From contig JBNJGT010000041.1 of NCBI GenBank assembly GCA_051819765.1, positions 1-13,683 of the forward strand: DNA of 13,683 nucleotides, in the 5' to 3' direction. This DNA is from JBNJGT01 sp051819765. Lineage in GTDB: Archaea > Nanobdellota > Nanobdellia > Woesearchaeales > JACJVW01. The notes beneath the pieces were generated by a model. The model had not been told where the DNA came from. It saw nothing but the letters and a program-made list of their open reading frames with translations, and did no database searches. The position numbers and the translations under genes were made by a program. This document shows, in pieces, positions 5,316 through 12,201 of the stretch. Each line of letters begins with the position of its first letter. The first letter of the stretch is position 1.

Positions 5316-6284
5316 TTAAATATTTTTCGCAGAAACGGTGATGTGCTTCCTGAGGGCGTCAGGATCAGTGAAGACGTTGGTGAGATTCTTCGTGAACTCT
5401 TCGATTTTCTTGTTGTCCAGAAGATCTGCTTTTGAGAGGTAGATTATGATATCCTTGTTTTCCTCTTTCAGGCGCAAAAACAGTTTCTTTTGATCCTTGA
5501 TGGGGTAGCTTTCAGTGAGATCAAATATATAGACCAGCGTGCTTGCGGTGTATTTCATGGCTATATACGCCTGTTTTTCGATGTCATTCATCTTGTTGAA
5601 CCGGTTCAGCGTACCAGGAGTATCAATCACCTGGACCACCCGTTTTTGGTCTTCGAAGATGTAGCCTACGTTTATGCCTTTTGTGGTGAAGCTGTAATTG
5701 TTGATCTCTGGCCTCGCATCAGTTATCTTTGAGAGGAGGGTTGTCTTCCCGATGTTAGGGAACCCGCAGATTGAGACTGTGAAGATATCGGTCTTGATTG
5801 CGGGATACCGGCGCATGACCTTTCGAGCCTCATCAAGATAGGCCAACTCATTCTTGATCTGCTTGATAACTGAGGAAAGCCGTCCATAATATTCCTTGCG
5901 ATAATCCCCTATATTTTTCAGATGCTGACACCGGTTTATCTTGCCCTCATACTGGGAGGTGAGCTTTTGGGACATGTTCTTTGCCCAGTTGATAGCCCCC
6001 AGGCTTTTCCTGAGACGCTGATAGTCAAGCGTAACCTTGATCATCTCTTCATAGAAGGGGGGCAGGCTTCCGATGCTTGGAAAGGCTGTGAGAATCTTAT
6101 CCATGCGCTTTTGAATGTTTCCTCCGATGGTCTGGACCCTGATTGATTCGACATGGCGGGATTTCTGCAGCTTTGAGGTACATTTCTGCTGTTTTGCGAT
6201 TTCTGCGCGCTTGCGGGCGGCATTGAAAGCCATGTCAAGATAGCTATCCGGTGTTTCTATCTTTGCCAGGTCCTGGAAATTCAT
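5316..6284 (-). CDS. NOG1-family GTPase (ribosome-associated)
   Basis: This 322-residue protein is close to the usual length of archaeal NOG1 proteins. Residues 1-165 form the N-terminal helical domain. The GTPase domain follows, with G1 GFPNIGKTT (174-182), G2 Thr in SFTTKG (198-203), G3 DTPG (221-224), G4 SKAD (284-287, where NKxD is usual) and G5 SAK (318-320). In eukaryotes NOG1 acts in 60S ribosomal subunit maturation, and the archaeal protein is assumed to act on the large subunit. The start at 6284 has a TATA-like box (6307-6317) about 28 nt upstream. It ends 24 nt before the next gene downstream on the same strand. The G4 Asn to Ser change is a mild oddity that other NOG1 members may share. 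Confidence 0.92.
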   Translation of the reverse strand: MNFQDLAKIETPDSYLDMAFNAARKRAEIAKQQKCTSKLQKSRHVESIRVQTIGGNIQKRMDKILTAFPSIGSLPPFYEEMIKVTLDYQRLRKSLGAINWAKNMSQKLTSQYEGKINRCQHLKNIGDYRKEYYGRLSSVIKQIKNELAYLDEARKVMRRYPAIKTDIFTVSICGFPNIGKTTLLSKITDARPEINNYSFTTKGINVGYIFEDQKRVVQVIDTPGTLNRFNKMNDIEKQAYIAMKYTASTLVYIFDLTESYPIKDQKKLFLRLKEENKDIIIYLSKADLLDNKKIEEFTKNLTNVFTDPDALRKHITVSAKNI

Positions 6285-6306
6285 AATTCAAAAGAGACGG
6301 TGCTGC

Positions 6307-6317
6307 CTATTTATAAG
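6307..6317 (-). promoter_or_regulatory. TATA-like box of the NOG1 gene
   Basis: CTTATAAATAG on the minus strand is centred about 28 nt before the ATG at 6284. Confidence 0.5.
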
Positions 6318-6359
6318 TTGTGGTTGTGGAGAAAGTATGTGATTTACGGCACATGTCCA

Positions 6360-6371
6360 TTAAATATAAAA
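6360..6371 (+). promoter_or_regulatory. TATA-like box of the thioredoxin gene
   Basis: TTAAATATAAAA is centred about 42 nt before the ATG at 6408. This predicts a start near 6392 and a short leader of about 16 nt. Confidence 0.45.
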
Positions 6372-6394
6372 ATAAAGCAGGTTTTATGGCTGTT

Positions 6395-6401
6395 GAGGTG
6401 A
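6395..6401 (+). promoter_or_regulatory. Shine-Dalgarno site of the thioredoxin gene
   Basis: GAGGTGA, a strong match to the archaeal anti-Shine-Dalgarno sequence, sits 6 nt before the ATG at 6408. It fixes that start over the out-of-frame ATG at 6386. It is unusual here because most other starts in the window look leaderless. Confidence 0.6.
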
Positions 6402-6407
6402 ATACTA

Positions 6408-6722
6408 ATGGTAACTAATGTGACTAATGAAAACTTTGAGCAGGAAGTAAAGCAATCAGATGTCCCGGTGATCATTGATTTCTGGGCAAGTTGGTGCATG
6501 CCCTGCAAGATGTTCGGGCCAATCTTTGAAGACGTGGCAAAAGAGATGGAGGGAAAAGCAAAGTTTGTGAAGATCTCTACAGAAGAGGCACCTGAGCTTG
6601 CGAATCAGTTCAGTGTGATGAGCATCCCAACCATTGTCTTCATGAAAGATGGACAAGAGGTGGACCGTGCCATGGGAATGATGGCAAAGGATGCGCTGAT
6701 CGAGAAGGTGAAGAACCTTTAA
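6408..6722 (+). CDS. Thioredoxin
   Basis: This 104-residue protein is full length for a single-domain thioredoxin. The active site is WCMPCK (residues 29-34), with Met in place of the usual Gly of WCGPC; both redox cysteines are present. The cis-proline loop MSIPT (about residues 73-77) and the N-terminal VIIDFWASW strand are typical. It reduces protein disulfides in the cytoplasm and was probably a partner for the reductase whose decayed gene lies at 2682-3540, since MsrA and MsrB are recycled by thioredoxin. It is transcribed divergently from NOG1. Its TAA shares bases with the stop codon of the convergent thymidylate synthase gene. Confidence 0.96.
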   Translation: MVTNVTNENFEQEVKQSDVPVIIDFWASWCMPCKMFGPIFEDVAKEMEGKAKFVKISTEEAPELANQFSVMSIPTIVFMKDGQEVDRAMGMMAKDALIEKVKNL

Positions 6723-8104
6723 TCCTGCACATAAGGGATTTTGTTCTTCAGGGCATATTCAGCCCGGCAGAGTTCCTTTCCAAGGTACAATGCATGGGAT
6801 GTCTGAGAGATCCTGTCCGGATTTAGCTTCCTGATTATCTTCATCGCAGAATCTGCGGAAAGCCGGGATTTACCGGTGGGAGATTGGTGCTCAAGCACAA
6901 TCTCCCCTTTTTCTATAGTGATTATGAATGATCCATTCGGATCAGGTGTAAAGCCGCTCTTATATTCTCTGAGGATGTTTTGGGTCTTTCTCCAGCTGGA
7001 TTCATATATATGGGCACTGCCTGATATGATGGTAAGGGGGCCGAGGGAAAAACCGAGTTCCTTGCATATGTTAGCCTGCAGCCTCCTGAGAGCAAAGGCA
7101 TTCTGTGGCCAGCAGCCATAGATATCATGACTGCGGAAAAACGCAGTAAAGAACAACTGATGCTCCTGGACCAGCGCCTGGACAAAGATGAGACAAGGGG
7201 GGCTGGGATTGTTGTAGTCACTTGCTACATTCCAGGTCACAGCAAGGGCCCTTCGTGAATGCCCCGCATTCCTGAGATCAGCGGTGATGGACTGGATCTG
7301 GTCGATGCCGTGGTGATCACGCAGCCTCTGTCCGTAGGTGTATGAGATCCCTGATTGCTTTCTTTTGGTCAGTATGGATTCATAATAGTCAGACAGTTCT
7401 TGCTGTTGAAATTCAAAAAAGGGGAACCACTGGATATCGTCAGGATCTTCATCGGTTATGACCGCCATGACGTTGATTATCTCAGTCTGATCATCATGGT
7501 GTTGGCTTCTCTTGATCGTGCCATGATCAAGCACATTTTTCAGGATCTCAAGCCAGGCGGTGCCAACCTTGTCAGCGGTGACCTGGAAGCCTGCGCCAGT
7601 GGATGGGATTTTTTGATCCAGTGTTGGTTTTGGACGAGGGATGATCTCAGGAACCCCATAGGGACCTGCCGTTGGTAGGCTGGCAATCATGCTCTTCAGT
7701 GAGGTGAAGTCTTTCATCTCTCGATAGTCATGGAAGGAGACATGCGTTCGTATCTGTTCAACTGATTCCAGGGGAAGGTCCGCCTCAATCTCTATATCTG
7801 TCCCACTGATCCGGCGACCATTCAGGCCCCGCTGGCTGAATCTCAGGAGGGCCTCCCCACTATTTGAGAGGTCCTGGCCAGTAACGATGATGTGGCGGAT
7901 GTGCTTGGCCTGCAACAGGTTCCGGAGCAGCGCATTTATCCCGTCATACTTTGAATACAACTGTCCTATGATTGCGACCCGATCAAGGCCTACGTGCTCT
8001 GCAATCGTCTCCTTTGCGGTCCAGAGGGTGACGATGCCGATTGATGCATCCGTACTACCAAACATCAGTAGATCACGATACTCAAAAAAATCTATTGACT
8101 CCAT
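6719..8104 (-). CDS. Thymidylate synthase with N-terminal MtrA-like (DUF4346) domain
   Basis: This 461-residue protein has two regions. Residues 18-125 (SIGIVTLWTAKE, RVAIIGQLYSKYDGINALLRNLL, RHIIVTGQDLSNSGEALL) resemble the DUF4346/MtrA-like domain related to subunit A of tetrahydromethanopterin S-methyltransferase. Residues about 225-375 are a thymidylate synthase core. The probable catalytic Cys304 lies in NPSPPCLIF. The nucleotide-binding segment is FRSHDIYGCWPQNAF (323-337), and SAHIYESS (363-370) matches the DAHIY motif of ThyA. It should methylate dUMP to dTMP with a folate- or pterin-bound one-carbon unit. The N-terminal domain suggests a tetrahydromethanopterin-like donor, which is inference. 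A TATA-like box near 8124-8133 suits the ATG at 8104. dCMP deaminase and a kinase lie nearby. Confidence 0.82.
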   Translation of the reverse strand: MESIDFFEYRDLLMFGSTDASIGIVTLWTAKETIAEHVGLDRVAIIGQLYSKYDGINALLRNLLQAKHIRHIIVTGQDLSNSGEALLRFSQRGLNGRRISGTDIEIEADLPLESVEQIRTHVSFHDYREMKDFTSLKSMIASLPTAGPYGVPEIIPRPKPTLDQKIPSTGAGFQVTADKVGTAWLEILKNVLDHGTIKRSQHHDDQTEIINVMAVITDEDPDDIQWFPFFEFQQQELSDYYESILTKRKQSGISYTYGQRLRDHHGIDQIQSITADLRNAGHSRRALAVTWNVASDYNNPSPPCLIFVQALVQEHQLFFTAFFRSHDIYGCWPQNAFALRRLQANICKELGFSLGPLTIISGSAHIYESSWRKTQNILREYKSGFTPDPNGSFIITIEKGEIVLEHQSPTGKSRLSADSAMKIIRKLNPDRISQTSHALYLGKELCRAEYALKNKIPYVQD

Positions 8105-8123
8105 AGTGGTGGCGAAGCGGACT

Positions 8124-8133
8124 TTAAATATAT
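8124..8133 (-). promoter_or_regulatory. TATA-like box of the thymidylate synthase gene
   Basis: TATATTTAAA on the minus strand lies about 25 nt before the ATG at 8104, suggesting a leaderless transcript. The 103-nt gap to the divergent PhoU-like gene also holds that gene's box. Confidence 0.45.
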
Positions 8134-8177
8134 ATTTTTACTCTATACATATATACTAGAATATTCTTTCCAATAGG

Positions 8178-8184
8178 TTTATTA
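8178..8184 (+). promoter_or_regulatory. TATA-like box of the AbrB-PhoU gene
   Basis: TTTATTA is centred 27 nt before the ATG at 8208. This spacing supports 8208 as the start over the upstream in-frame TTG at 8199. Confidence 0.45.
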
Positions 8185-8197
8185 ATGCGCATGCATT
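8184..8197 (+). promoter_or_regulatory. Possible operator: short inverted repeat after the TATA box
   Basis: AATGC (8184-8188) and GCATT (8193-8197) are inverted copies separated by GCAT. They lie between the TATA box and the predicted transcript start of the AbrB-PhoU gene, a good place for repression, possibly by the encoded protein itself. The arms are only 5 bp, so chance is possible. Confidence 0.25.
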
Positions 8198-8207
8198 TTT
8201 GTACTCA

Positions 8208-9080
8208 ATGGAGCGAAAGATCGTCAAGCAGGGAGCCAACACGCATACCATCAGCCTGCCTGCGGACTGGGTCAATCAGTATGGGCTTACGGCAGGTGAC
8301 ATCCTCCATGTGAATACCGCAGGAAAGACGGTCATAGTGAGCACGCAAAAGGCGCTCTTCCAAAAGCACGTCCGGATGAGCATCTGTGGTGAGCATGAGG
8401 GATATATCTGGCGGAGCATACTAGGCCTCTACAAAGCAGGTGTGGATGAGATACAGATTACCCATCAAGATCAGGAAGAACTGATTGAGCGCATCGCAAA
8501 GCAATTGCTTGGTTTTGTCATCATGGAACAGGATGCCACGAAAAGCCTGCTTGTGGATATATCGGGGAGCAGTAAGACGGATTTCACCCAAATCTATAAA
8601 CGATGCTTCCAGATGCTCATCCAGCAATCCAAGCACCTGCAAAAACTCATCGAACGTGATTCTGAGGTGGAAGGTATCGAACAGGTGGATTACAATCTCA
8701 ACCAGTTCACAGACTACTGCTTACGGTACCTGAGCAAGCATGGCCACATGGATGTCTCAAAAACACCGCTGTATTACCACATCCTTAACCAGGTCGAGTA
8801 CATCGGAGACATCATGGTGAGGATCGGAAAGGTCTACACGAGCAGCAGGCAGGAGCATACCCTAAAAATTCTTGGAGAGATCCACCAGATCCTCGAGACA
8901 TTGTATCTTGCAGCCATAAAAGGGGATAAGAAAACCATAGCGACAATCATTGAGGACTGCAAAACCATACGAAGCAAGTATGCGACCCCACAGAGTGATC
9001 CGGTTGAACTCACGGTCAGTCAGATCGCATCAGTCGTAAAAGATCTGATGAATACCTTCAGCAGCCTGCACTTACTCTGA
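8208..9080 (+). CDS. PhoU-like protein with N-terminal AbrB/SpoVT-type DNA-binding domain
   Basis: This 290-residue protein begins MERKIVKQGANTHTISLPADWV, the swapped-hairpin AbrB/MazE-type DNA-binding motif common at the N-terminus of archaeal 'phosphate uptake regulator PhoU' proteins. Residues about 110-290 are helical and resemble PhoU three-helix repeats (LNQFTDYCLRYLSKHG, LYYHILNQVEYIGDIMVRIGKVY). An in-frame TTG lies 9 nt upstream, but the ATG at 8208 matches the usual protein start and the TATA spacing. It probably binds DNA and senses a state through its helical domain. No phosphate transporter is nearby; its neighbours are thymidylate synthase (divergent) and dCMP deaminase (convergent, 9-nt overlap). 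Its target may therefore lie in nucleotide metabolism, which is speculation. Confidence 0.85.
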   Translation: MERKIVKQGANTHTISLPADWVNQYGLTAGDILHVNTAGKTVIVSTQKALFQKHVRMSICGEHEGYIWRSILGLYKAGVDEIQITHQDQEELIERIAKQLLGFVIMEQDATKSLLVDISGSSKTDFTQIYKRCFQMLIQQSKHLQKLIERDSEVEGIEQVDYNLNQFTDYCLRYLSKHGHMDVSKTPLYYHILNQVEYIGDIMVRIGKVYTSSRQEHTLKILGEIHQILETLYLAAIKGDKKTIATIIEDCKTIRSKYATPQSDPVELTVSQIASVVKDLMNTFSSLHLL

Positions 9081-9617
9081 CCGCTTGTACCCGGCATCAT
9101 AGCGACTCAGGTCTTCGGTCATATCACGTTCCCGCCACTCGCGAGCCCAGTCATCTACAGAGAATACCTTTATGGATCCGTCACTCATCATCCCAACAAA
9201 ATATTTGAGTCCCGCATTGATTATCATCTTCTTGCAGACGATGCATGGGAGGGAATCCAGGAGAACGGGTTCTTCAACCCCATAGGTCCTGACACCATGC
9301 AAATACAAAGTGCCATTCAGGATCGGCACCCCTGCCCGCGCAGCGTTGATGATTGCATTCTGCTCGGCATGGACAGTCCTGCACAGTTCGTAGCGCTGGC
9401 CTGAGGGGATATTCATCTCCCTTCGCAAACACGAGCCTGTGACAAAGCAGTCCCGGGTCTTTCTGGGGGCTCCGTTGTAGCCAGTAGATATGATCTGATC
9501 GTCACGGACAATTATGGCTCCGATGTTGGTACTCAGGCAATTGGAGCGGGCAGCAACTTCCCGGGTAATATTCAGATAGTATTCTGTCTTGGATGGTCTT
9601 TCTGTCTTATGTGGCAT
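9072..9617 (-). CDS. dCMP deaminase
   Basis: This 181-residue protein is a zinc-dependent deoxycytidylate deaminase of the ComEB/DCTD type. The catalytic and zinc motif HAEQNA (His83, Glu85) and PCIVC (Cys125, Cys128) are intact. The N-terminal RPSKTEYYLNITREVAARSNCLSTNIGAIIV is typical of the family. The insert with GSCLRREMNIPSG and YELCRTVHAE adds the extra cysteines and histidines seen in many dCMP deaminases. It converts dCMP to dUMP, the substrate of the thymidylate synthase encoded nearby. Its start lies inside the preceding kinase gene, a 46-nt overlap that implies translational coupling. Its 3' end overlaps the convergent AbrB-PhoU gene by 9 nt. Confidence 0.92.
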   Translation of the reverse strand: MPHKTERPSKTEYYLNITREVAARSNCLSTNIGAIIVRDDQIISTGYNGAPRKTRDCFVTGSCLRREMNIPSGQRYELCRTVHAEQNAIINAARAGVPILNGTLYLHGVRTYGVEEPVLLDSLPCIVCKKMIINAGLKYFVGMMSDGSIKVFSVDDWAREWRERDMTEDLSRYDAGYKRSE

Positions 9618-10144
9618 AGCAATTCCTCTACGGCTTGATGGAGCTCCTCAATGGAACCATTGTTATCGATATGGTAATCAGCCATCTCAATGCACTTCTG
9701 GATGTTTTGCTTGTGCTCCTCGTCAGACTGCATCTCACGCTCCTCGTCTGATCTGAATTTCTCGAATGAGATCATGTCAGTCTCCGATTTCCTGGCACTG
9801 ATCCGATCATACCGGCTGCTGACCTCGGCGTCAACGGCAATAAGCCTGAAATCACCGAACTGCTTGAGAACCTTCACCTCGCCTGGGGTGCGCAGGCTTT
9901 CGATGACCGCGTCCGAGCCTTTGGCTTGGTAATATAGCTGCTCAACGATATAGCCAGGGCCATGCTTTTGCCGCAGGTCATTTGCCACGATCACCATGCT
10001 ATCGCGGTTGACGGGCATACTGCGGCGTTTGATCTCATCGACTATGAAGGTTCGCACTGAGTGATGGATGAAGCCCTTTTGTTCAAGGTATTCAACGATG
10101 GTTGTCTTTCCTGCCCCGAGGGTCCCTGTGATTCCTATGATCAT
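9572..10144 (-). CDS. P-loop kinase, dephospho-CoA kinase-like or dNMP kinase
   Basis: This 190-residue protein has Walker A GTLGAGKT (residues 7-14) in MIIGITGTLGAGKTTIVEYL. The overall pattern is of small P-loop nucleotide kinases: substrate-handling KRRSMPVNRDSMVIVANDLR, IESLRTPGEVKVLKQFGDFRLIAVDA, and YDRISARKSETD as probable lid. It resembles CoaE-like dephospho-CoA kinases as annotated automatically. The genetic link to dCMP deaminase makes a deoxynucleoside monophosphate kinase, for example acting on dTMP, plausible. It starts 1 nt after the CBS-protein stop and overlaps the deaminase gene by 46 nt, so the three genes form one operon. Kinase fold: confident. Substrate: open. Confidence 0.78.
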   Translation of the reverse strand: MIIGITGTLGAGKTTIVEYLEQKGFIHHSVRTFIVDEIKRRSMPVNRDSMVIVANDLRQKHGPGYIVEQLYYQAKGSDAVIESLRTPGEVKVLKQFGDFRLIAVDAEVSSRYDRISARKSETDMISFEKFRSDEEREMQSDEEHKQNIQKCIEMADYHIDNNGSIEELHQAVEELLCHIRQKDHPRQNTI

Positions 10145-10145
10145 T

Positions 10146-10631
10146 TTAGTTCATCAAAAATTTCGCTGCGAAAAAAATGAGTATGAACATGAAGAAGATG
10201 AAGATGACGTAGCTTTGGATGTTCTGGTAGAATACCATGCGCTTGCAGTAGTTGTTGATGTTCTTTGAGGTGCGCACGATGTCAGCGTTGGTGATCAGCC
10301 CTGATAGTGCTTCATCTTCGATGACAACCAAGCGTTTGATGTGGTTGCTTTCCATGACACCCAAGGCGTCCCCGAATTCAATATCGGGTGTGACGGTAAT
10401 GATGGGTGATGTCATGACATCCTTGACCTTCAATTTTTTTGGATCCTTTTTCTCGTGAAGCACTTTCTGGATGAGGTCGCTTTTGGTGAGAATGCCAGTG
10501 GGCTTATCGCCTTGGGTTATGACCACGCAGCCGATCTTCTTGTCGGTCATGAGATCGATTATCTCAGTCAGTTTCTGGTCTTCTGCGGCTGTGACAACAT
10601 CCACATTCATGATTTCACGAATGGTGTTCAT
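10146..10631 (-). CDS. CBS-domain pair protein with C-terminal membrane anchor
   Basis: This 161-residue protein has two CBS domains, at residues about 5-62 (IREIMNVDVVTAAEDQKLTEIIDLM, IGCVVITQGDKPTGILTKSDLI) and 68-125 (VKDVMTSPIITVTPDIEFGDAL, RLVVIEDEALSGLITNADIV). Such pairs bind adenine nucleotides as energy sensors. A basic linker (NYCKRMVF) is followed by a hydrophobic helix (about 139-157, YVIFIFFMFILIFFAAKF), so the sensor is probably tail-anchored to the inner face of the membrane. It is the first gene of an operon with the kinase and dCMP deaminase. A TATA-like box at 10651-10662 lies 26 nt before the ATG. The regulated partner is unknown. Confidence 0.88.
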   Translation of the reverse strand: MNTIREIMNVDVVTAAEDQKLTEIIDLMTDKKIGCVVITQGDKPTGILTKSDLIQKVLHEKKDPKKLKVKDVMTSPIITVTPDIEFGDALGVMESNHIKRLVVIEDEALSGLITNADIVRTSKNINNYCKRMVFYQNIQSYVIFIFFMFILIFFAAKFLMN

Positions 10632-10650
10632 GGAATGTATTCAAAGATGG

Positions 10651-10662
10651 TAAATTTATAAA
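10651..10662. promoter_or_regulatory. TATA-like box between CBS and helicase-fragment genes
   Basis: This AT-rich stretch (TTTATAAATTTA on the minus strand) is centred 26 nt before the CBS-protein ATG at 10631. On the plus strand the same bases give AATTTATAAA, which could also start transcription near 10683, just before a GGAG at 10688-10691. The 79-nt gap has no better promoter for the helicase fragment. Confidence 0.45.
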
Positions 10663-10710
10663 AGTTTCGAAGCGAAGTACATAAAAAGGAGAAGATTTTC
10701 CAGATCACTG

Positions 10711-12201
10711 ATGAATCCTGCCATTGATATTTCTATCAAGACCATTGACATGGACAAACAGGCATTGGTGTTTGTGAACACTAAACGAAGCGCTGAGAAG
10801 ACTGCTGAGGATATCAGCAAGAAGCTTGCCAGCCGCCCGGAGCTCAAAGTGCTCTCTGAAAAAATCCTCAATGACCTGTCCCACCCAACCAAGCAGTGCG
10901 TGCGCCTGAGTAGATGTGTCCGTAAGGGGATCGCGTTTCATCATGCAGGCCTTACTTCGGGGCAAAAGACCCTTATCGAGAACGCGTTCAGGGAAGGGAC
11001 AATCCGTATCATCTGCTGCACACCCACACTTGCTGCGGGGCTTGACCTGCCAGCATTCCGCACCATCATCAAGGATCTCAAGCGGTTCGGACCACGGGGC
11101 ATGCAGTATATCCCAGTGCTTGAGTACCTGCAGATGGCAGGGAGAGCCGGCAGGCCGGGGTATGAGACCTATGGAGAGTCTATCTGCATTGCGGGCAGCG
11201 AACCGGAAAAGGAAGAGATCGTAGAGAAGTATATTCACGGGGAACCTGAGGATATCTACTCGAAGCTTGCGGTTGAGCCGGTGCTTCGTACTTATCTCTT
11301 GTCTTTGATTGCGACCAAGATGGTCTCGACACGAACTGAGATCATGGGATTCTTTGAAGAGACCTTCTGGGCACACCAGTTCAAGGATATGAACCGGCTG
11401 GAGATGATCATCGAGAAGATGCTTGACTATCTAGAGCACTGGGAGTTCGTGCGGTCCTCAGGTGATTTCGTTGCAGCTGATGAGGAACAGCGCTATAAGG
11501 TCACCTATCTTGGACGACGGGTGAGTGAGCTATACATCGATCCCTATACCGCCCATGGTATCATCAAGGGATTGCGCAAGTTCAGGGATGAGGAACCGTT
11601 TGCCCTGTTGCATCTCATGTGCAATACGTTGGAGATGCGGCCGCTATTACGGGTGCGTGCCAAGGAGATGGATGAGATACAAGAGCTGCTGGTACGGCAT
11701 GAGGATACGCTCTTGGTCAATGAACCATCCATGTATGAACCCGAATACGAAGAATTTCTGGATGCTTTGAAGACCAGTTCTTGCCTACACGACTGGATTG
11801 AAGAGACCTCTGAGGAAGACCTCTTGGAGAAGTACACAATCCGGCCGGGAGAACTGAAAGTGAAGATCGAGACCTGTGACTGGCTCTTATATGCAGCAGG
11901 GGAGCTTTCCCGTATCCAGGAGTACAAGGACATCATGAGATCCATCATGAAACTGCGTATCAGGCTACAAAATGGAGTCAAGGAAGAGCTTTTGACACTG
12001 TTGAAGCTTAAGGGAATCGGCAGGGTAAAAGCACGACGGCTCTTTTCAAACGGTGTCCGGGACATCCAAGGTGTGAAGAATGCGCAAGGGAGTGCGCTTG
12101 CAAAGATCATCGGCCGAAAGACTGCTGAATCAGTCAAAAAGCAAGTCGGTCAAGAGATGAAGATAAAGAAAATGGGTCAGATAAACCTGACGGACTTCTG
12201 A
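10711..12201 (+). CDS. Hel308/Ski2-like helicase lacking the N-terminal RecA domain
   Basis: This 496-residue protein starts at the end of what should be RecA domain 1. Visible in order: motif IV region QALVFVNTKRSAEKTAE (residues 17-33), GIAFHHAGL (73-81), motif V IICCTPTLAAGLDLP (100-114), motif VI QMAGRAGRPG (141-150), winged-helix and ratchet regions (about 165-420), and a helix-hairpin-helix (LLKLKGIGRVKARRLF, about 430-445). Motifs I (Walker A), II (DExH) and III are absent, so alone it cannot hydrolyse ATP. Hel308 enzymes are about 700 residues and unwind stalled-fork DNA. The 496 codons are open and clean, unlike the dead genes in this window, so a split gene or a retained fragment is possible. 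The upstream frame closes at a TAA at 10651. The C-terminus, QINLTDF, looks like a PCNA-binding motif. Confidence 0.85.
   Translation: MNPAIDISIKTIDMDKQALVFVNTKRSAEKTAEDISKKLASRPELKVLSEKILNDLSHPTKQCVRLSRCVRKGIAFHHAGLTSGQKTLIENAFREGTIRIICCTPTLAAGLDLPAFRTIIKDLKRFGPRGMQYIPVLEYLQMAGRAGRPGYETYGESICIAGSEPEKEEIVEKYIHGEPEDIYSKLAVEPVLRTYLLSLIATKMVSTRTEIMGFFEETFWAHQFKDMNRLEMIIEKMLDYLEHWEFVRSSGDFVAADEEQRYKVTYLGRRVSELYIDPYTAHGIIKGLRKFRDEEPFALLHLMCNTLEMRPLLRVRAKEMDEIQELLVRHEDTLLVNEPSMYEPEYEEFLDALKTSSCLHDWIEETSEEDLLEKYTIRPGELKVKIETCDWLLYAAGELSRIQEYKDIMRSIMKLRIRLQNGVKEELLTLLKLKGIGRVKARRLFSNGVRDIQGVKNAQGSALAKIIGRKTAESVKKQVGQEMKIKKMGQINLTDF

Noticed and set aside
6386..6418. Ten-codon frame (MAVEVNTNGN) overlapping the thioredoxin start
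   Set aside because: It spans the Shine-Dalgarno site of the thioredoxin gene and would lie at or before the predicted transcript start; there is no sign of use.
8199..8207. TTG start giving three extra residues on the AbrB-PhoU protein
   Set aside because: The family begins M(K/E)RKIVKQG and the TATA spacing fits the ATG at 8208.
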